From contig DJHS01000133.1 of the NCBI GenBank assembly GCA_002433235.1, positions 53,618 through 117,617 of the forward strand: DNA of 64,000 nt. Direction: 5' to 3'. Position numbers and translations under genes: made by a program. The notes under the pieces were generated by a model that saw only the letters and a program-made list of their open reading frames with translations, made no database searches and was not told the origin of the DNA. This document shows, piece by piece, positions 36,726-46,601 of the stretch (positions are counted from its first letter, which is position 1; each line of letters begins with the position of its first letter). This DNA comes from UBA6614 sp002433235 (GTDB lineage: Bacteria > Verrucomicrobiota > Verrucomicrobiia > Limisphaerales > UBA1100).

Positions 36726-38506
36726 GGTTTCCAGCGGAACAGGCCCAGCTTATGGAATGGGACGCGTTCAATGTGGCCGTCAGCAAAACCCACGATGTAT
36801 TCCTCCTTGCCAGCAGGCGGCGGAAATGGCCATTTAAAATTTCCATTCCAGCCCTGCCACAAGTCGAGGAACAAGACTGTCTTGGCCGGCTGCCGAATGT
36901 CCGCCAGCTTCACTCCTCCCAAGGCTGCATTAAAAGCATAGGAGCATGGCGGCCGATTGTCATTGGTCGCTACAGCAACATCAGGTGCCACGAATACTTC
37001 CGTGTTGTTGCCCAACAAGGGCAACAATGTATCACTCCAATTGGCAGCCTCGGGCAGACGCCCGTTCTTGTCCGCGTGAATATGCACGGCCAAGGCGAGC
37101 TGCTTGACATTGTTCATGCTCTGCGCGCGTCTGGCTCCATTGCGCGCGCCTTCCAAGGCGGGCATTACCGAAAAGACTCCTGCCCCCAGCATGAATGCGC
37201 CCGCGCCCATCGCCACTTGCGCACCCCCTTGGCTGGAATGGACGGTGTAGAGAATGCCGTCGTCCTGTGTGCGAACGATGCCCAGATAGCCGCCCATCTG
37301 CTTACGGCCCGTGGCAAAGAAATCGTCCAACGTCTTCTTGAGGGGTGCCGGCAGGGCCTCCTCCTGTTGCGCCCGCTTTAGAATCTCATCCATCAACTCA
37401 AAATAAGCCAAGCCGAAGCGCGGGCTGACATAATGAATGGCGTTACCCTCCAGTTGCATTCCCTCGGAGAGAGCCTTGAACTCTTTCGTCCCCACCAATC
37501 CCTCCGAGCGGCCGGATTGGACCGCGAGAATTTCCCTCGCAATCAAGGGATTGCTGGCGAGGATGAGGTAACCCTGTGAATTGAACAGTGTCGGCCGGAT
37601 ATCCAGCGGCAGTTCCACGGGTACTTGAAAAATGTTTAAAGTCACGTTACTAACCTGCTCAACCTTCTTGGGCAATTCAGCAAGCACTCCAGCCAGAAGA
37701 TTCGCATAAGTGTCATCCGCCGTCTTGATGGCCAAAACCAGACCGGGCTCAGGGAACTCCAACGGCTCACCGCCCGGAGCGGGCACGCGCACCTTTCGCT
37801 CTTCATTGAGCGTAATGGTCATCCCCATTTCGCCACCAAATTCCTTGAGCAGCGCATTGAAGGGCAGTTCCTCATTGATTTGCTCCAATTCGCGCTCGAA
37901 TTCACGCGCCTCCGCAGGTGGGATATTCTTTTTCACGAAGTCCTCAATCACCCGCAACACCCCGGCAGGATCAAGGTCCCCGTGCGCGGCAAAAACCGTG
38001 GAGGTTGGCATCAACTTAAAGCCATCCTGCACATGGGGTCTCCGGCCGGTCAGGCTCCAGATCAAGCCCGGCTGTTCATCCGTTGGGTACCGGTGCAACA
38101 TGGCCACACTGCGATGAAACCCCGGCCGCAGCGCAATGCTGCTGGCACCAAAGCCGCTGATTTCCTCCAAGCCCGATTCGCGCAGTCCGGACTGAATTAC
38201 CTTCAAGGCAATTGCCGCATCACGCGCCTCGCGCTTGCTCATCATCGGCCCCATGGCCTTGACCAATCCATCAACCTGTTTAAGCCAGCCCGTTGCCTGA
38301 GCCAGAACCTGCTCCGTGCTCAGGTAAACAAACAACTCGCCACCCAAGTCCAGATATTTGGTCACCTCATAAAAACTGTTCCCCTCGGCGGATCGCTTGA
38401 TCTCCAGCTTTGCGGGAGGCGGATTATCCGGCTCCACTTCCTGCGCCGCGGGGAGATTCAACATCCCCATTATCAGAATGAATTCCATTAATCCAAAGGT
38501 TGCCAT
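36722..38506 (-). CDS. Exported H-X9-DG-like protein, paralogue A
   Basis: 594 residues. N-terminal hydrophobic leader MATFGLMEFILIMGMLNLPA. The body (about 45-430) is mixed alpha/beta and shares alternating motifs with the next gene (YEVTKYLDLGGELFVYLSTE; RSVAMLHRYPTDEQPGLIWS). The C-terminal ~130 residues look like the end of a DUF1559/H-X9-DG pseudopilin-type protein: SMNNVKQLALAVHIHADKNG, SYAFNAALGGVKL, TVLFLDL, and VGFADGHIERVPF. No catalytic domain is recognised. It lies 3 nt downstream of paralogue B. Confidence 0.75.
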   Translation of the reverse strand: MATFGLMEFILIMGMLNLPAAQEVEPDNPPPAKLEIKRSAEGNSFYEVTKYLDLGGELFVYLSTEQVLAQATGWLKQVDGLVKAMGPMMSKREARDAAIALKVIQSGLRESGLEEISGFGASSIALRPGFHRSVAMLHRYPTDEQPGLIWSLTGRRPHVQDGFKLMPTSTVFAAHGDLDPAGVLRVIEDFVKKNIPPAEAREFERELEQINEELPFNALLKEFGGEMGMTITLNEERKVRVPAPGGEPLEFPEPGLVLAIKTADDTYANLLAGVLAELPKKVEQVSNVTLNIFQVPVELPLDIRPTLFNSQGYLILASNPLIAREILAVQSGRSEGLVGTKEFKALSEGMQLEGNAIHYVSPRFGLAYFELMDEILKRAQQEEALPAPLKKTLDDFFATGRKQMGGYLGIVRTQDDGILYTVHSSQGGAQVAMGAGAFMLGAGVFSVMPALEGARNGARRAQSMNNVKQLALAVHIHADKNGRLPEAANWSDTLLPLLGNNTEVFVAPDVAVATNDNRPPCSYAFNAALGGVKLADIRQPAKTVLFLDLWQGWNGNFKWPFPPPAGKEEYIVGFADGHIERVPFHKLGLFRWKP

Positions 38507-38509
38507 ACT

Positions 38510-40594
38510 TCATTTCTCCTTTTCAGATTCCGGGTCCCAAAGCAGCGTTTCCGCTTCAAAAACATCCACTGTCCTAGCCGAGCCATCCGCGGTGACGATC
38601 GCTACATTGTGATGAGGGAATCTATCCAGCAACTGCTCCAAGTCGCCCTTGCCGTTCCAGCCCAGATTGCACTCAAAAATCAACACCGTCTCTGGCGGCA
38701 CTTCATCCAGACTCTTGCCAATGACCGCCGCATTGATGGCGTATGAACTGGCCTTTACATCATCCTGCACGACATCATTTGGAGAAATAAACACGTCTGG
38801 CCCGCCTACATCCTGAAGAATCGCATCACACCATTTCTCCGGAAACTTGTCCCCATTATCAATGGCATGGACAATAACGCCCTTGGCTAGTTGAGACGCG
38901 TTGTTCAGGCTCTTGACCTCCTCCGCTCTGGCCTTGGCCATGGCCACCGCAGGCAGCAGCACGCTGGCACCCACAGCCACGGGGATCACCGCCACAGCCA
39001 TCACCATGCCGCTTTCTTGCGTAAAACCTGGGGTGTGCGACACCACCATATAGCCATCGGGCAATGCTCGGGCCACCGAAAGCTGCCCAGCCATGCCGAT
39101 GGTGGAAATCTTCACCATGAAATCACTCATGAACTCTGGCATTTCCTCGCCAGCACCCACCTTGAACATTGTCTTTAAAAACTCTCCGTAATGGTGCCCA
39201 ACCTTCTCGCTGAGAAATGTGAACTGGTTGCCATTGAGGTCCAGCCCCTTGGCAAGCTTCTTGAATTCCTCCGAATCCTTCAGCCCTTCCCCGCCCTCCT
39301 GCACCGCAATCATGCGCTTGGCCAGATCGAGGCTGGTGGCCAGCACCAGATAATCATCATTCTGGAAAATGGCCGGTTGTAGAAGCTTGGCAACGCCCTC
39401 TGGCACATCCGGCGGAAACGGCACTTCAATCACCGAGATTTTCACACCCTGCTCAGCCACCACCCGCAACTCCATGGCCTGCTGCTCCAGGAACGCAGCG
39501 AGCATGGGCAACAGCTTATCCGCCACGGTGGTGTCTTTCACCTTCATCACCAACGCAACACCTGGCCCCGGAATTTTCAGCACGTCCAATTCGGATCCCG
39601 CCTCATCCGGATCCTGCAGCGCAACAGGGCTGGCCTTGGGTTCCACCTCCGGTTCCGGGGCATCGTCCGGCCGAGGCTCATTGGGCCTTGGCAGCTCATT
39701 CGGAAATGGCAGCGGATCGCGTTCAAATTCCTCCATGTCCGGCCCCATCAGCATGGGCAAAGGAATGGGTACCTGATTTTTTTCGTCCAGCGTCAGAAGA
39801 AATCCATGCTGTCCGCCCAAGGATGTCAGCAATTTTTCCAATTCCACCATTTGGTTTGCCTGCGTCAACAGACCCGCCATTTCCGCAGCCACTTCCGGGG
39901 TCGTGTTTTGGGTCACGAAATCCTTCAACCAGTCCAAGCCCATCTTCACATCCATGTCTCCATGAACCGCAAGGGCCGTGTCCTTCGGCGCTAGCCTGAG
40001 CATGTCCGGCGCATGCGGTTCCGTGCCGAATAGGTTCCAGATCAATCCATCTCCCTTGGCCGGATCACGGTGATACACCACCACGTTTCGCTTGATGCCG
40101 CCCTCCAGCTCCACGGTGCTCAGCCCCATACCGTCAATAGCCCGCAAACCGCTGGCCAAAAACGCCTTCTTGATGCCGCCCAACACCAGATCGACCATAG
40201 CCTGCTCATCCTCGCCGATCCCCAAAAGCTCCGCCTCGTTCTCAATCAGGTTCTCCCCAAACTCAAAGGCCTTGTCCACCCACACCTGGAATTGTTCTGT
40301 ATCCAGATACATGTAGAATGACCCTCCCGCATCCAGATATTTTGCTGTCTCCGCAAAGCTCGTGTTCTGCCCAGGCACAATCTTAAAAGGCGGCTTTTCT
40401 GCGGCCTTGGCCTCTGCGGGGGGCTTGGTCGCGACGTCTGGTTTCGGCTCGGACTCCTTTGGTTTCGTTGCTGCACCAGCATCCGGACTTGGGGTGTTAC
40501 CCCCTGCGGAATCGGAGGACGAGGGCGTCTGTCCACATGCCACCGCAAAAACCAAGGCGACCGACAACAAAGAGGTAGGATGAGGAACTTTCAT
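38510..40594 (-). CDS. Lipoprotein, H-X9-DG-like, paralogue B
   Basis: 694 residues from MKVPHPTSLLSVALVFAVAC (lipobox LVFAVAC). A Pro/Ala/Lys-rich linker of about 50 residues follows. The body repeats the paralogue-A motifs (ETAKYLDAGGSFYMYLDTEQ; NVVVYHRDPAKGDGLIWNL; FTLDEKN region). A Pro/Glu-rich insert lies at about 325-360. The C-terminus has SLNNASQLAKGVIVHAIDNG, YAINAAVIGKSLDEVPPETV and NVAIVTADGSARTVDVFEAE. It is probably surface- or periplasm-anchored. Function is unknown. Confidence 0.78.
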   Translation of the reverse strand: MKVPHPTSLLSVALVFAVACGQTPSSSDSAGGNTPSPDAGAATKPKESEPKPDVATKPPAEAKAAEKPPFKIVPGQNTSFAETAKYLDAGGSFYMYLDTEQFQVWVDKAFEFGENLIENEAELLGIGEDEQAMVDLVLGGIKKAFLASGLRAIDGMGLSTVELEGGIKRNVVVYHRDPAKGDGLIWNLFGTEPHAPDMLRLAPKDTALAVHGDMDVKMGLDWLKDFVTQNTTPEVAAEMAGLLTQANQMVELEKLLTSLGGQHGFLLTLDEKNQVPIPLPMLMGPDMEEFERDPLPFPNELPRPNEPRPDDAPEPEVEPKASPVALQDPDEAGSELDVLKIPGPGVALVMKVKDTTVADKLLPMLAAFLEQQAMELRVVAEQGVKISVIEVPFPPDVPEGVAKLLQPAIFQNDDYLVLATSLDLAKRMIAVQEGGEGLKDSEEFKKLAKGLDLNGNQFTFLSEKVGHHYGEFLKTMFKVGAGEEMPEFMSDFMVKISTIGMAGQLSVARALPDGYMVVSHTPGFTQESGMVMAVAVIPVAVGASVLLPAVAMAKARAEEVKSLNNASQLAKGVIVHAIDNGDKFPEKWCDAILQDVGGPDVFISPNDVVQDDVKASSYAINAAVIGKSLDEVPPETVLIFECNLGWNGKGDLEQLLDRFPHHNVAIVTADGSARTVDVFEAETLLWDPESEKEK

Positions 40595-40724
40595 GAAACT
40601 GTTTTTGGTCAGAGAATCAAACGGCAAACCTCGCACACAACGCAAAACCTGCAGTATCACGCCCCACTATGGCCTCGCCCCGTCCCGGAAACAATGACAA
40701 TCTACAGCCCCAAATCCGTGGTTT

Positions 40725-41357
40725 TCAGGGCGCCCATTTCAGGCCATCCAACTCCTTCGGTGCTAGAGGCCGACAACTCCCATCCACAAATCCCACTACC
40801 ATTTTTGTCACGCCATGATCCGCCGCAAAGCGTTTCGCCTCCTCCAGTCCTCCGGATCCGTTCCAGCCAAGATCTGCCTCAAATAACAGAACTGTTTGTC
40901 CCGGCAAACCGTTCAGGGATTTGCCCGCCAAGGCGGCGTTCAACGCATAGTGACTATGGTTACCCTCCGCTTCCTGCAGGGCCGCCACGTCGGGAGATTG
41001 GGGAGAGATGAACACGCTTCCGCCTGTCTCCGCATCCCATATCGCCTCACACCAGTTGTCGGAGACCGGCAGTTCGCGCTTGTTCAAATCCACGTATGAC
41101 AGAATACCCAACACCAACTGCCTGACATTCCCCAAGCTCCTCAATTCCGCCACGCCGGAAGATTTCCACAGCTTCACCGGCACGATCGAGGTTTCAGGTT
41201 TTTGGACCGTGGCTTCCGGCGGCATGCCGCCACCTGGCTTGGGTGGTTTCACGGACGGCCCCCGTTGATTCCCATCCCCCTCCTTTTGGCCACACGCTGC
41301 CACCAAGCAAACCACGAGCGGCAGAACCCGACACAAAGCTAACCAGTTGATTTTCAT
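40725..41357 (-). CDS. Short lipoprotein, H-X9-DG-like, paralogue C
   Basis: 210 residues, signal MKINWLALCRVLPLVVCLVAAC (lipobox). After a Pro/Lys/Gly linker it contains only the C-terminal module of paralogues A and B: SLGNVRQLVLGILSYVDLNK, HYALNAALAGKSLNGLPGQT, VLLFEADLGWNG and VVGFVDGSCRPLAPKELDGL. So it is a detached copy of that module. It lies 130 nt upstream of paralogue B on the same strand. Confidence 0.75.
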   Translation of the reverse strand: MKINWLALCRVLPLVVCLVAACGQKEGDGNQRGPSVKPPKPGGGMPPEATVQKPETSIVPVKLWKSSGVAELRSLGNVRQLVLGILSYVDLNKRELPVSDNWCEAIWDAETGGSVFISPQSPDVAALQEAEGNHSHYALNAALAGKSLNGLPGQTVLLFEADLGWNGSGGLEEAKRFAADHGVTKMVVGFVDGSCRPLAPKELDGLKWAP

Positions 41358-41429
41358 GACGGTAAACACAGCCAAAGGCTGCCCCCTTCGCAATGCCCCG
41401 TCAATCCCTCGATGCCTTGCAGTTTGAGT

Positions 41430-43079
41430 TCACTTGTCCTTTTCCGAGGGCTTGGGCGGCAGAACGGTAAGCCAGAGGCTGGCTGTGTTGGGAATGATGA
41501 AATCCGGAAAACCCTGTGGAACACCATTCGAAGTGCCCGCGCTGGTAAGCGCCGTGGTGACGGGTTTCACAATCACACCGTCCTCCGTAATCACAGAGAT
41601 TTGGATTGGCCCGTTGTGCGGTCGGGCATCTCCAGCTGCGACCAATTTCAGAACAGCGTCACCCTTCTTTTCCATCATCACCGATTCCGCCGTCACCCCC
41701 CTGGGTAGACCGGACACGGCCACCTCGAGTTTGCCTTTGAATCCATCCAGAAAATTCACGGCCACCTTCACCTCGGCCGTGACCCCGGCGTTCACCACGA
41801 AATGAGGCGCGGCCACCGTGCCGCTGAAGGAGGGTTCCGGGCGACTGAGTTTCAAGCGATAAAAATATTCACCGCCACCCTTGTTTAAAAGGCTTCGCAC
41901 TTTGACGCAATACCTCCCACCCACGGGCGCGGTCCAGTTCAGGAACGGATCCCGCTTCTTGTTGGAGTCATCGTTGGCGGCCAGTTCCCTGCCATTGGCA
42001 TCTTCTATCGACAAGTGCGCATCCAGCAGGAAACCCAGTTCAAACGAGTCCAAGTCAAACCGACACCGATCCCCCTTGCCCGGGAAAAAGGCAAATCGAT
42101 CCACGTCGCCCGGCTTATCAATTCGCGCGGAAATCGACATCGGCAAACCGAATTCATTGGCTGTCGCATTGGTGTCATTGGGCTCCCGCTCGATGGATTC
42201 CGCTCGTCTCGACACCGGCAAACGCAACGGGCCGTTAACCGCCTCAATGGGCAGAACCAACTCGCTCGCATCTGTTCGCTTCACTTTCACGACATCCTCA
42301 CGCAGGTTCCATCCCACGAGACTGACCAGCGAATCCGTGCCGCCGGACACCGACGCCGGCCAAGCATGGCGCAGAAACGGTCCGTTGGTGATCGTAAGTC
42401 GGTAAACGTGGTTTTCGCCTCCGCTGAAACTTGAAGTGCTGTTGGCCGGGAACTTGAACGCGGCCACCTGCAATACGTACTCCCCATCGCGCTGACACCG
42501 CCAAACCAACCTCGGATCCAAAGAATGGGCGTCGTGATTAAAGGCCACTTTCACTCCCCGCATATCGCGCAGCATCATCAGCGCATCCATCGCCACACCG
42601 GCAGTGTATGCGTCCAGCTCCGCCACTAGCACCTGCCCCGCCTTAAGCCGCACACGATAGGCGTCCACATCTCCACCCTTCTGCAGTTTGCCATGCACCA
42701 CTGCGGGAAGCTCCTCCAGCAACTGGGCATCCAGCATCTCGTTATTGGGCTCCTTCTCAAGGGCATCCGGCGCCTTGCCCACAAAAAACACCCTTGGAGA
42801 CGTCGTGCCATTGGCGTCGTAAAACCGAACCAGATGCGGGCCAGGCACAACTTCCTCTGCCACCTTGACCTTGAATGCGCCGGTCTTGTTGGCGTCAGGC
42901 TCAATTGCGATGCCCTTGTCGTCCGCCCAGGCCTTGAGTGGCCATGTGTGCTTTCCGCCAATTTGAACCGTAGTCTCCGTGCCTCGCTGAGCGCCCATGG
43001 GGAAAAGCCAATCCACCTGTGGCGCGGCCTGAACGGAATTGACGACAAGAAGGGCCGCGATGACCACGCGCATTTTCAA
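41430..43079 (-). CDS. PPC-domain (pre-peptidase C-terminal) exported protein
   Basis: 549 residues. Signal peptide KMRVVIAALLVVNSVQAAPQ. Four or five beta-rich domains follow: an Ig-like segment (QRGTETTVQIGGKHTWP) and two PPC-type repeats with the EPNNE/EPNDTN...VDRFAFFPGKGD pattern at about 110-225 and 300-410. Further beta domains reach the C-terminus. The first codon is TTG and overlaps the DUF1501 stop (TTGA); an AAGGAA lies 8 nt before it, so it may be the real start, with ATG two codons later (43073) as the alternative. It is probably an extracellular companion of the DUF1501 protein. Confidence 0.85.
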   Translation of the reverse strand: MKMRVVIAALLVVNSVQAAPQVDWLFPMGAQRGTETTVQIGGKHTWPLKAWADDKGIAIEPDANKTGAFKVKVAEEVVPGPHLVRFYDANGTTSPRVFFVGKAPDALEKEPNNEMLDAQLLEELPAVVHGKLQKGGDVDAYRVRLKAGQVLVAELDAYTAGVAMDALMMLRDMRGVKVAFNHDAHSLDPRLVWRCQRDGEYVLQVAAFKFPANSTSSFSGGENHVYRLTITNGPFLRHAWPASVSGGTDSLVSLVGWNLREDVVKVKRTDASELVLPIEAVNGPLRLPVSRRAESIEREPNDTNATANEFGLPMSISARIDKPGDVDRFAFFPGKGDRCRFDLDSFELGFLLDAHLSIEDANGRELAANDDSNKKRDPFLNWTAPVGGRYCVKVRSLLNKGGGEYFYRLKLSRPEPSFSGTVAAPHFVVNAGVTAEVKVAVNFLDGFKGKLEVAVSGLPRGVTAESVMMEKKGDAVLKLVAAGDARPHNGPIQISVITEDGVIVKPVTTALTSAGTSNGVPQGFPDFIIPNTASLWLTVLPPKPSEKDK

Positions 43080-44395
43080 GTGAAGAGTTCCTTGATACGC
43101 GAACCGCCATCCACCAGTTGCACTGGCCGGCCTGTGGCGGTGTGCAGCACCTGATGCGGATCAATGCCCATCTTGCGATAGAGCGACGCGGCGAAATCCT
43201 CCGGCGTGTAGACATTCTCGGCAGCGTAATAACCATTCGCATCCGTCGCGCCGACAATCTGGCCGCGCGGAATGCCCGCACCCGCCAGCAACACGCTCAT
43301 TGCCCCCGGCCAATGGTCACGCCCCGCGTCCTTGTTCACCTTAGGCGTGCGGCCGAACTCGCCCAAGCAAACCACCATGGTGTCATCCAGCATGCCTCGC
43401 TGGTCGAGGTCGTTGATGAGCGCCGCCAGTCCCTGATCCCACTTGCTCATGAAGCTCCCCTTGAGCGTCTTGAAAATCGTACGGTGATGATCCCAACCAC
43501 CGTAGTAAACCGTGACAAAGGATACCCCCACCTCCACCAACCGACGCGCCAGCAGCATGCGCTGGCCAAGATCCGTCCGGCCATAGCTGTCGCGCACTTT
43601 CTTGTCTTCCTTGGCAATGTCGAACGCCTGTTGCGCGGCCGTCGAGGTAACCAAATCCACACCCTGCGCGTTGAAGCGGTCAAAACTCACTGCGGGATCC
43701 TTGGCCACTTTGTCGGTAATGCGCAGCAGATTGTCCAGTTCACGCCGCAACTGACGGCGGTTCTCCGCGCGTGCTTCACCGATTCCCTTGGGTAACACCA
43801 CGTCCCGCACCTTGAAGCTGGAACTGTTCGGATCCGCCTTGATGATAAAAGGCGCATGCTCGGCCCCAAGAAAGTTTGGCCCACCCGAGCGGCTCATCCG
43901 ACCCAGCGACATGTAAGGTGGGAGCCCCTTGATCACGCCTCGATCATAACTGACCATCGAGCCAAACGACGGATGAAACGTCACGAACGCCCCGCAGTTC
44001 ACCGGCACCGGTGTCGGCCGGCCGGTCATCATGTAATGGTTGCCGCCGCCGTGGTTGGGATCCTTGTGCCAGATTGACCGGACGATGGTGACCTTGTCCA
44101 TAACCTTCGCCAAGTGTGGCACCTTGTCGCAAAACCGAACGCCCGGCACGCTGGTCTTGATAGCCCCAAATTCGCCTCGAATTTCTTCGGGCGCATCCGG
44201 TTTCGGATCAAAGGTCTCGTAATGCGACGGCCCGCCATCGAGCCAAACCAGAATGCAATTCACCCGACGGCCCCCATTCGCCGCCTCCCGCGCACGCAAC
44301 AAATCCACCAAGCCCAACCCCAGCGAACCGCCAAGACCAACCTGCAGGAAATCCCGCCGGCCCATGCCATCGCAGTTGTATTTGGGTAAACTCAT
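43076..44395 (-). CDS. DUF1501 protein (Tat-exported), second copy
   Basis: 439 residues. Tat signal GRRDFLQVGLGGSLGLGLV. Landmarks are NCILVWLDGGPSHYETFDPK, VRFCDKVPHLAKVMDKV, NPNHGGGNHYMMTGR-like segment, TMVVCLGEFGRTPKVNKDAG, RDHWPGAMSVLLAGAGIPRG and VYTPEDFAASLYRKMGIDPH. This is a different DUF1501 subtype from the 31713 gene (sharing only the core pattern). It is coupled to the PPC gene. There is no DUF1549 gene adjacent, unlike the other copy. Confidence 0.93.
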   Translation of the reverse strand: MSLPKYNCDGMGRRDFLQVGLGGSLGLGLVDLLRAREAANGGRRVNCILVWLDGGPSHYETFDPKPDAPEEIRGEFGAIKTSVPGVRFCDKVPHLAKVMDKVTIVRSIWHKDPNHGGGNHYMMTGRPTPVPVNCGAFVTFHPSFGSMVSYDRGVIKGLPPYMSLGRMSRSGGPNFLGAEHAPFIIKADPNSSSFKVRDVVLPKGIGEARAENRRQLRRELDNLLRITDKVAKDPAVSFDRFNAQGVDLVTSTAAQQAFDIAKEDKKVRDSYGRTDLGQRMLLARRLVEVGVSFVTVYYGGWDHHRTIFKTLKGSFMSKWDQGLAALINDLDQRGMLDDTMVVCLGEFGRTPKVNKDAGRDHWPGAMSVLLAGAGIPRGQIVGATDANGYYAAENVYTPEDFAASLYRKMGIDPHQVLHTATGRPVQLVDGGSRIKELFT

Positions 44396-44483
44396 CCGCG
44401 CAAAATCTAACTCAATTTGCTCCAGCTGAAAAGCCGCTGATGGTCAGACGCCTGGTTTCAGGAAAGGATTCAACAACCGCCCG

Positions 44484-45602
44484 TCACCATTCCGGATGGC
44501 TGGCCTTTATCTCACAGGCGAGATTGGGAAGATACATAGGCGCACTACCCATCATCACGGCATCCGCGCCGGCCTCATAAAAATCCGCCATGTCCTCCGC
44601 CTGTGATGCACCTCCCACGGCAAAGATGGACAACTCAAGGTTTCGTTCATTCACCATCGCCCGTGCCTCGCGCACATATTCTACCGACGGCCGATGAATG
44701 ATGCGCCCCAGAACACCCGCCTTGACAAAATCATCCCCAAACGCCGGCCGACCATCGCGGTGTAACACAGGCCGGGCAATTCCATTCACCAAGGCCACCC
44801 CGCTGGCCGCCCCGTTCACCGCACCCAGAAAATCCCTCATGCAGCCGGTGTCCGGAAACGCCGCCACCTTAAGCAACAATGGCACCTCCCCGATAGCACC
44901 GCGGATGGTTCTGGCCACCTCCCCACTCAAGGCGGGGTCCAGGTATACCTGCCCTTCCGCGGAACAAACATTGGGACACGAGAAATTTGCCTCGATGACA
45001 TCCGCGCCCGCCTCCACCGCCCAGGCGGCGCACTGCGAAAAATCGTCAGCAAACTGCGCCTGACTCCAACCCGGCTCGGGACTGGCCACCACGGAAACCA
45101 CCAACATCTTCCGCCCGCTCAGGTGTTCCTTGCAATGGGCCACATCCTCGCGCCAAAACTCCGGCGGCATTGAGGGCATGCCGAAGCAAACCGCGGAACT
45201 GGCATCTGCCGGATTTCCCGAAATCTGGTCCGTGACATAGACCGGCCCTTCACCCTCGTCCGCCTCCACGAAAACCCAGTTAGGCGGCGGGTAGCATTCC
45301 CGTTTGCGGGATCGAACGGTCTTGTACGTCAAAATGTCAAATCCGCGCTCTGCATAAGCCCGCACCCACTTGCTGTTCAGCAACAGCCCCGCCGCGATGC
45401 CAAACCGGCTCCCCACCGGCTGGCCGAGCAGCCATTTCAGAGACACTTTGGGAGGTTCCGGCGTGGATACAAACCGCGGGCCGCGCTCAAAATTCTCGGC
45501 ATACGTCGCCGTCAAGTCATAGGCAGGTTGCGCGGCTGTGGACATGCGGTTGGTGTAACGTGGCAGCGCAGTGCCGTCGAGCTGGAAGGGCCCGAAACTC
45601 AC
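44484..45602 (-). CDS. Dihydroorotate-dehydrogenase/PreA-like FMN enzyme
   Basis: 372 residues if it begins at the GTG overlapping the previous stop (GTGA), or 353 from ATG at 45545. It is a TIM barrel with the DHOD class 1/dihydropyrimidine dehydrogenase pattern: IEANFSCPNVCSAEG in the middle, VPLLLKVAAFPDTG, ALVNGIARPVLHRDGRPAFG and a C-terminal FMN-phosphate loop IFAVGGASQAEDMADFYEAG, then DAVMMGSAPMYLPN. There is no PreT partner nearby. Whether it is the pyrimidine-pathway enzyme cannot be decided here, and the substrate is uncertain. Confidence 0.75.
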   Translation of the reverse strand: MSFGPFQLDGTALPRYTNRMSTAAQPAYDLTATYAENFERGPRFVSTPEPPKVSLKWLLGQPVGSRFGIAAGLLLNSKWVRAYAERGFDILTYKTVRSRKRECYPPPNWVFVEADEGEGPVYVTDQISGNPADASSAVCFGMPSMPPEFWREDVAHCKEHLSGRKMLVVSVVASPEPGWSQAQFADDFSQCAAWAVEAGADVIEANFSCPNVCSAEGQVYLDPALSGEVARTIRGAIGEVPLLLKVAAFPDTGCMRDFLGAVNGAASGVALVNGIARPVLHRDGRPAFGDDFVKAGVLGRIIHRPSVEYVREARAMVNERNLELSIFAVGGASQAEDMADFYEAGADAVMMGSAPMYLPNLACEIKASHPEW

Positions 45603-46579
45603 GGCGCCACGAAGCGATAGGCACCGCCATGCGCTTGGGCAATGGCGCGAAGGGTCAACTCGCCGGAGCGGTCATGAAAGGCCAGCGTGTTGATCCGCGT
45701 AGCCTTGTCGAGGTTGTCACGATTCAACTGTTTCAAAACCGCGCCCGACGACGTGAACCGGCCGTCGCTCAACAACCAGACTGTGTCCGGTTTCAATTCA
45801 AACGCCCATTCCAGCGCCTGGCGCGGATCCGTGCCCCCTCCTGAAATGCGGGCCTGCATCCATCGCTTGGCCCATGTCACATTTTGTGGCGTGGCCGGAA
45901 GCAGCCCGCTGACCGGCATCACCTCGGCACTGTGGTCGAAAAAATAAATCAGGAATTCAGAACCCGTCGGCAACCGTTCCAGTGTGCGGCTGAGTTCCCG
46001 CTTGGCTGCCAGCAACCGCCGCACAGCCATACTGCCTGACTTGTCGATCACGAAGATAAATCGCCGCCCTTTCCCACGAGTTCCAAAAAAACTCACCTCA
46101 CCCTCCGGCGGTGGCTCCCTTAAAAGCTCCAGGTTTCGTCGGGCCACAAGATTCCCCTGCCGAGCCGCGGCCGTCCACCAGTATTGCGCGTGAGCCGCAC
46201 TCTTCGCCACCCGTTTGCCCTCGAAATAAATCAACCCAAGATCCACCTGCGCATGGACATTCCCGAGTGCAGCCTGTTGATGAAGCGCCTGCAGGTTGAC
46301 CAACTCCAATTCCTTGGCCCCGGCCTGGGCGGCCTCCTCTCGTTCCCGCTTTTCACGCACCTTGCGGGCCGCCTCCTCTTCAAGGTTTTCGGAAAAATCA
46401 TTGGCCTCCACCTTGGGGACGGGAGGCGGAGCCGGTTTCGCGGGAGAATCAGCCGCCACTTTAATCGGGGCGGCATCCGGCTGAATTGAAACAGGTTCGC
46501 TCGGGGAATTATGCTGGGCTGCATGCCTCGAACAACCGACGAGAAGAAGCAGCCCCAGCAAGGTCTGCCATGCCTTCAT
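45599..46579 (-). CDS. Lipoprotein with Sel1-like repeat and VWA domain
   Basis: 326 residues. Lipoprotein signal KAWQTLLGLLLLVGC. A Pro/Ala linker, a charged coiled-coil (EEEAARKVREKREREEAAQA), one Sel1-type repeat (LGNVHAQVDLGLIYFEGKRV) and a von Willebrand A domain from about 180 to the end. The VWA MIDAS is IFVIDKSGSM, with GGTDPRQALEWAFEL and VWLLSDGRF completing it. It is probably a periplasmic protein-interaction or metal-dependent adhesion factor. It lies 57 nt downstream of pepA, after the hairpin at 46602. Confidence 0.85.
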   Translation of the reverse strand: MKAWQTLLGLLLLVGCSRHAAQHNSPSEPVSIQPDAAPIKVAADSPAKPAPPPVPKVEANDFSENLEEEAARKVREKREREEAAQAGAKELELVNLQALHQQAALGNVHAQVDLGLIYFEGKRVAKSAAHAQYWWTAAARQGNLVARRNLELLREPPPEGEVSFFGTRGKGRRFIFVIDKSGSMAVRRLLAAKRELSRTLERLPTGSEFLIYFFDHSAEVMPVSGLLPATPQNVTWAKRWMQARISGGGTDPRQALEWAFELKPDTVWLLSDGRFTSSGAVLKQLNRDNLDKATRINTLAFHDRSGELTLRAIAQAHGGAYRFVAP

Positions 46580-46601
46580 GACACAACATAGCCCATGATG
46601 G

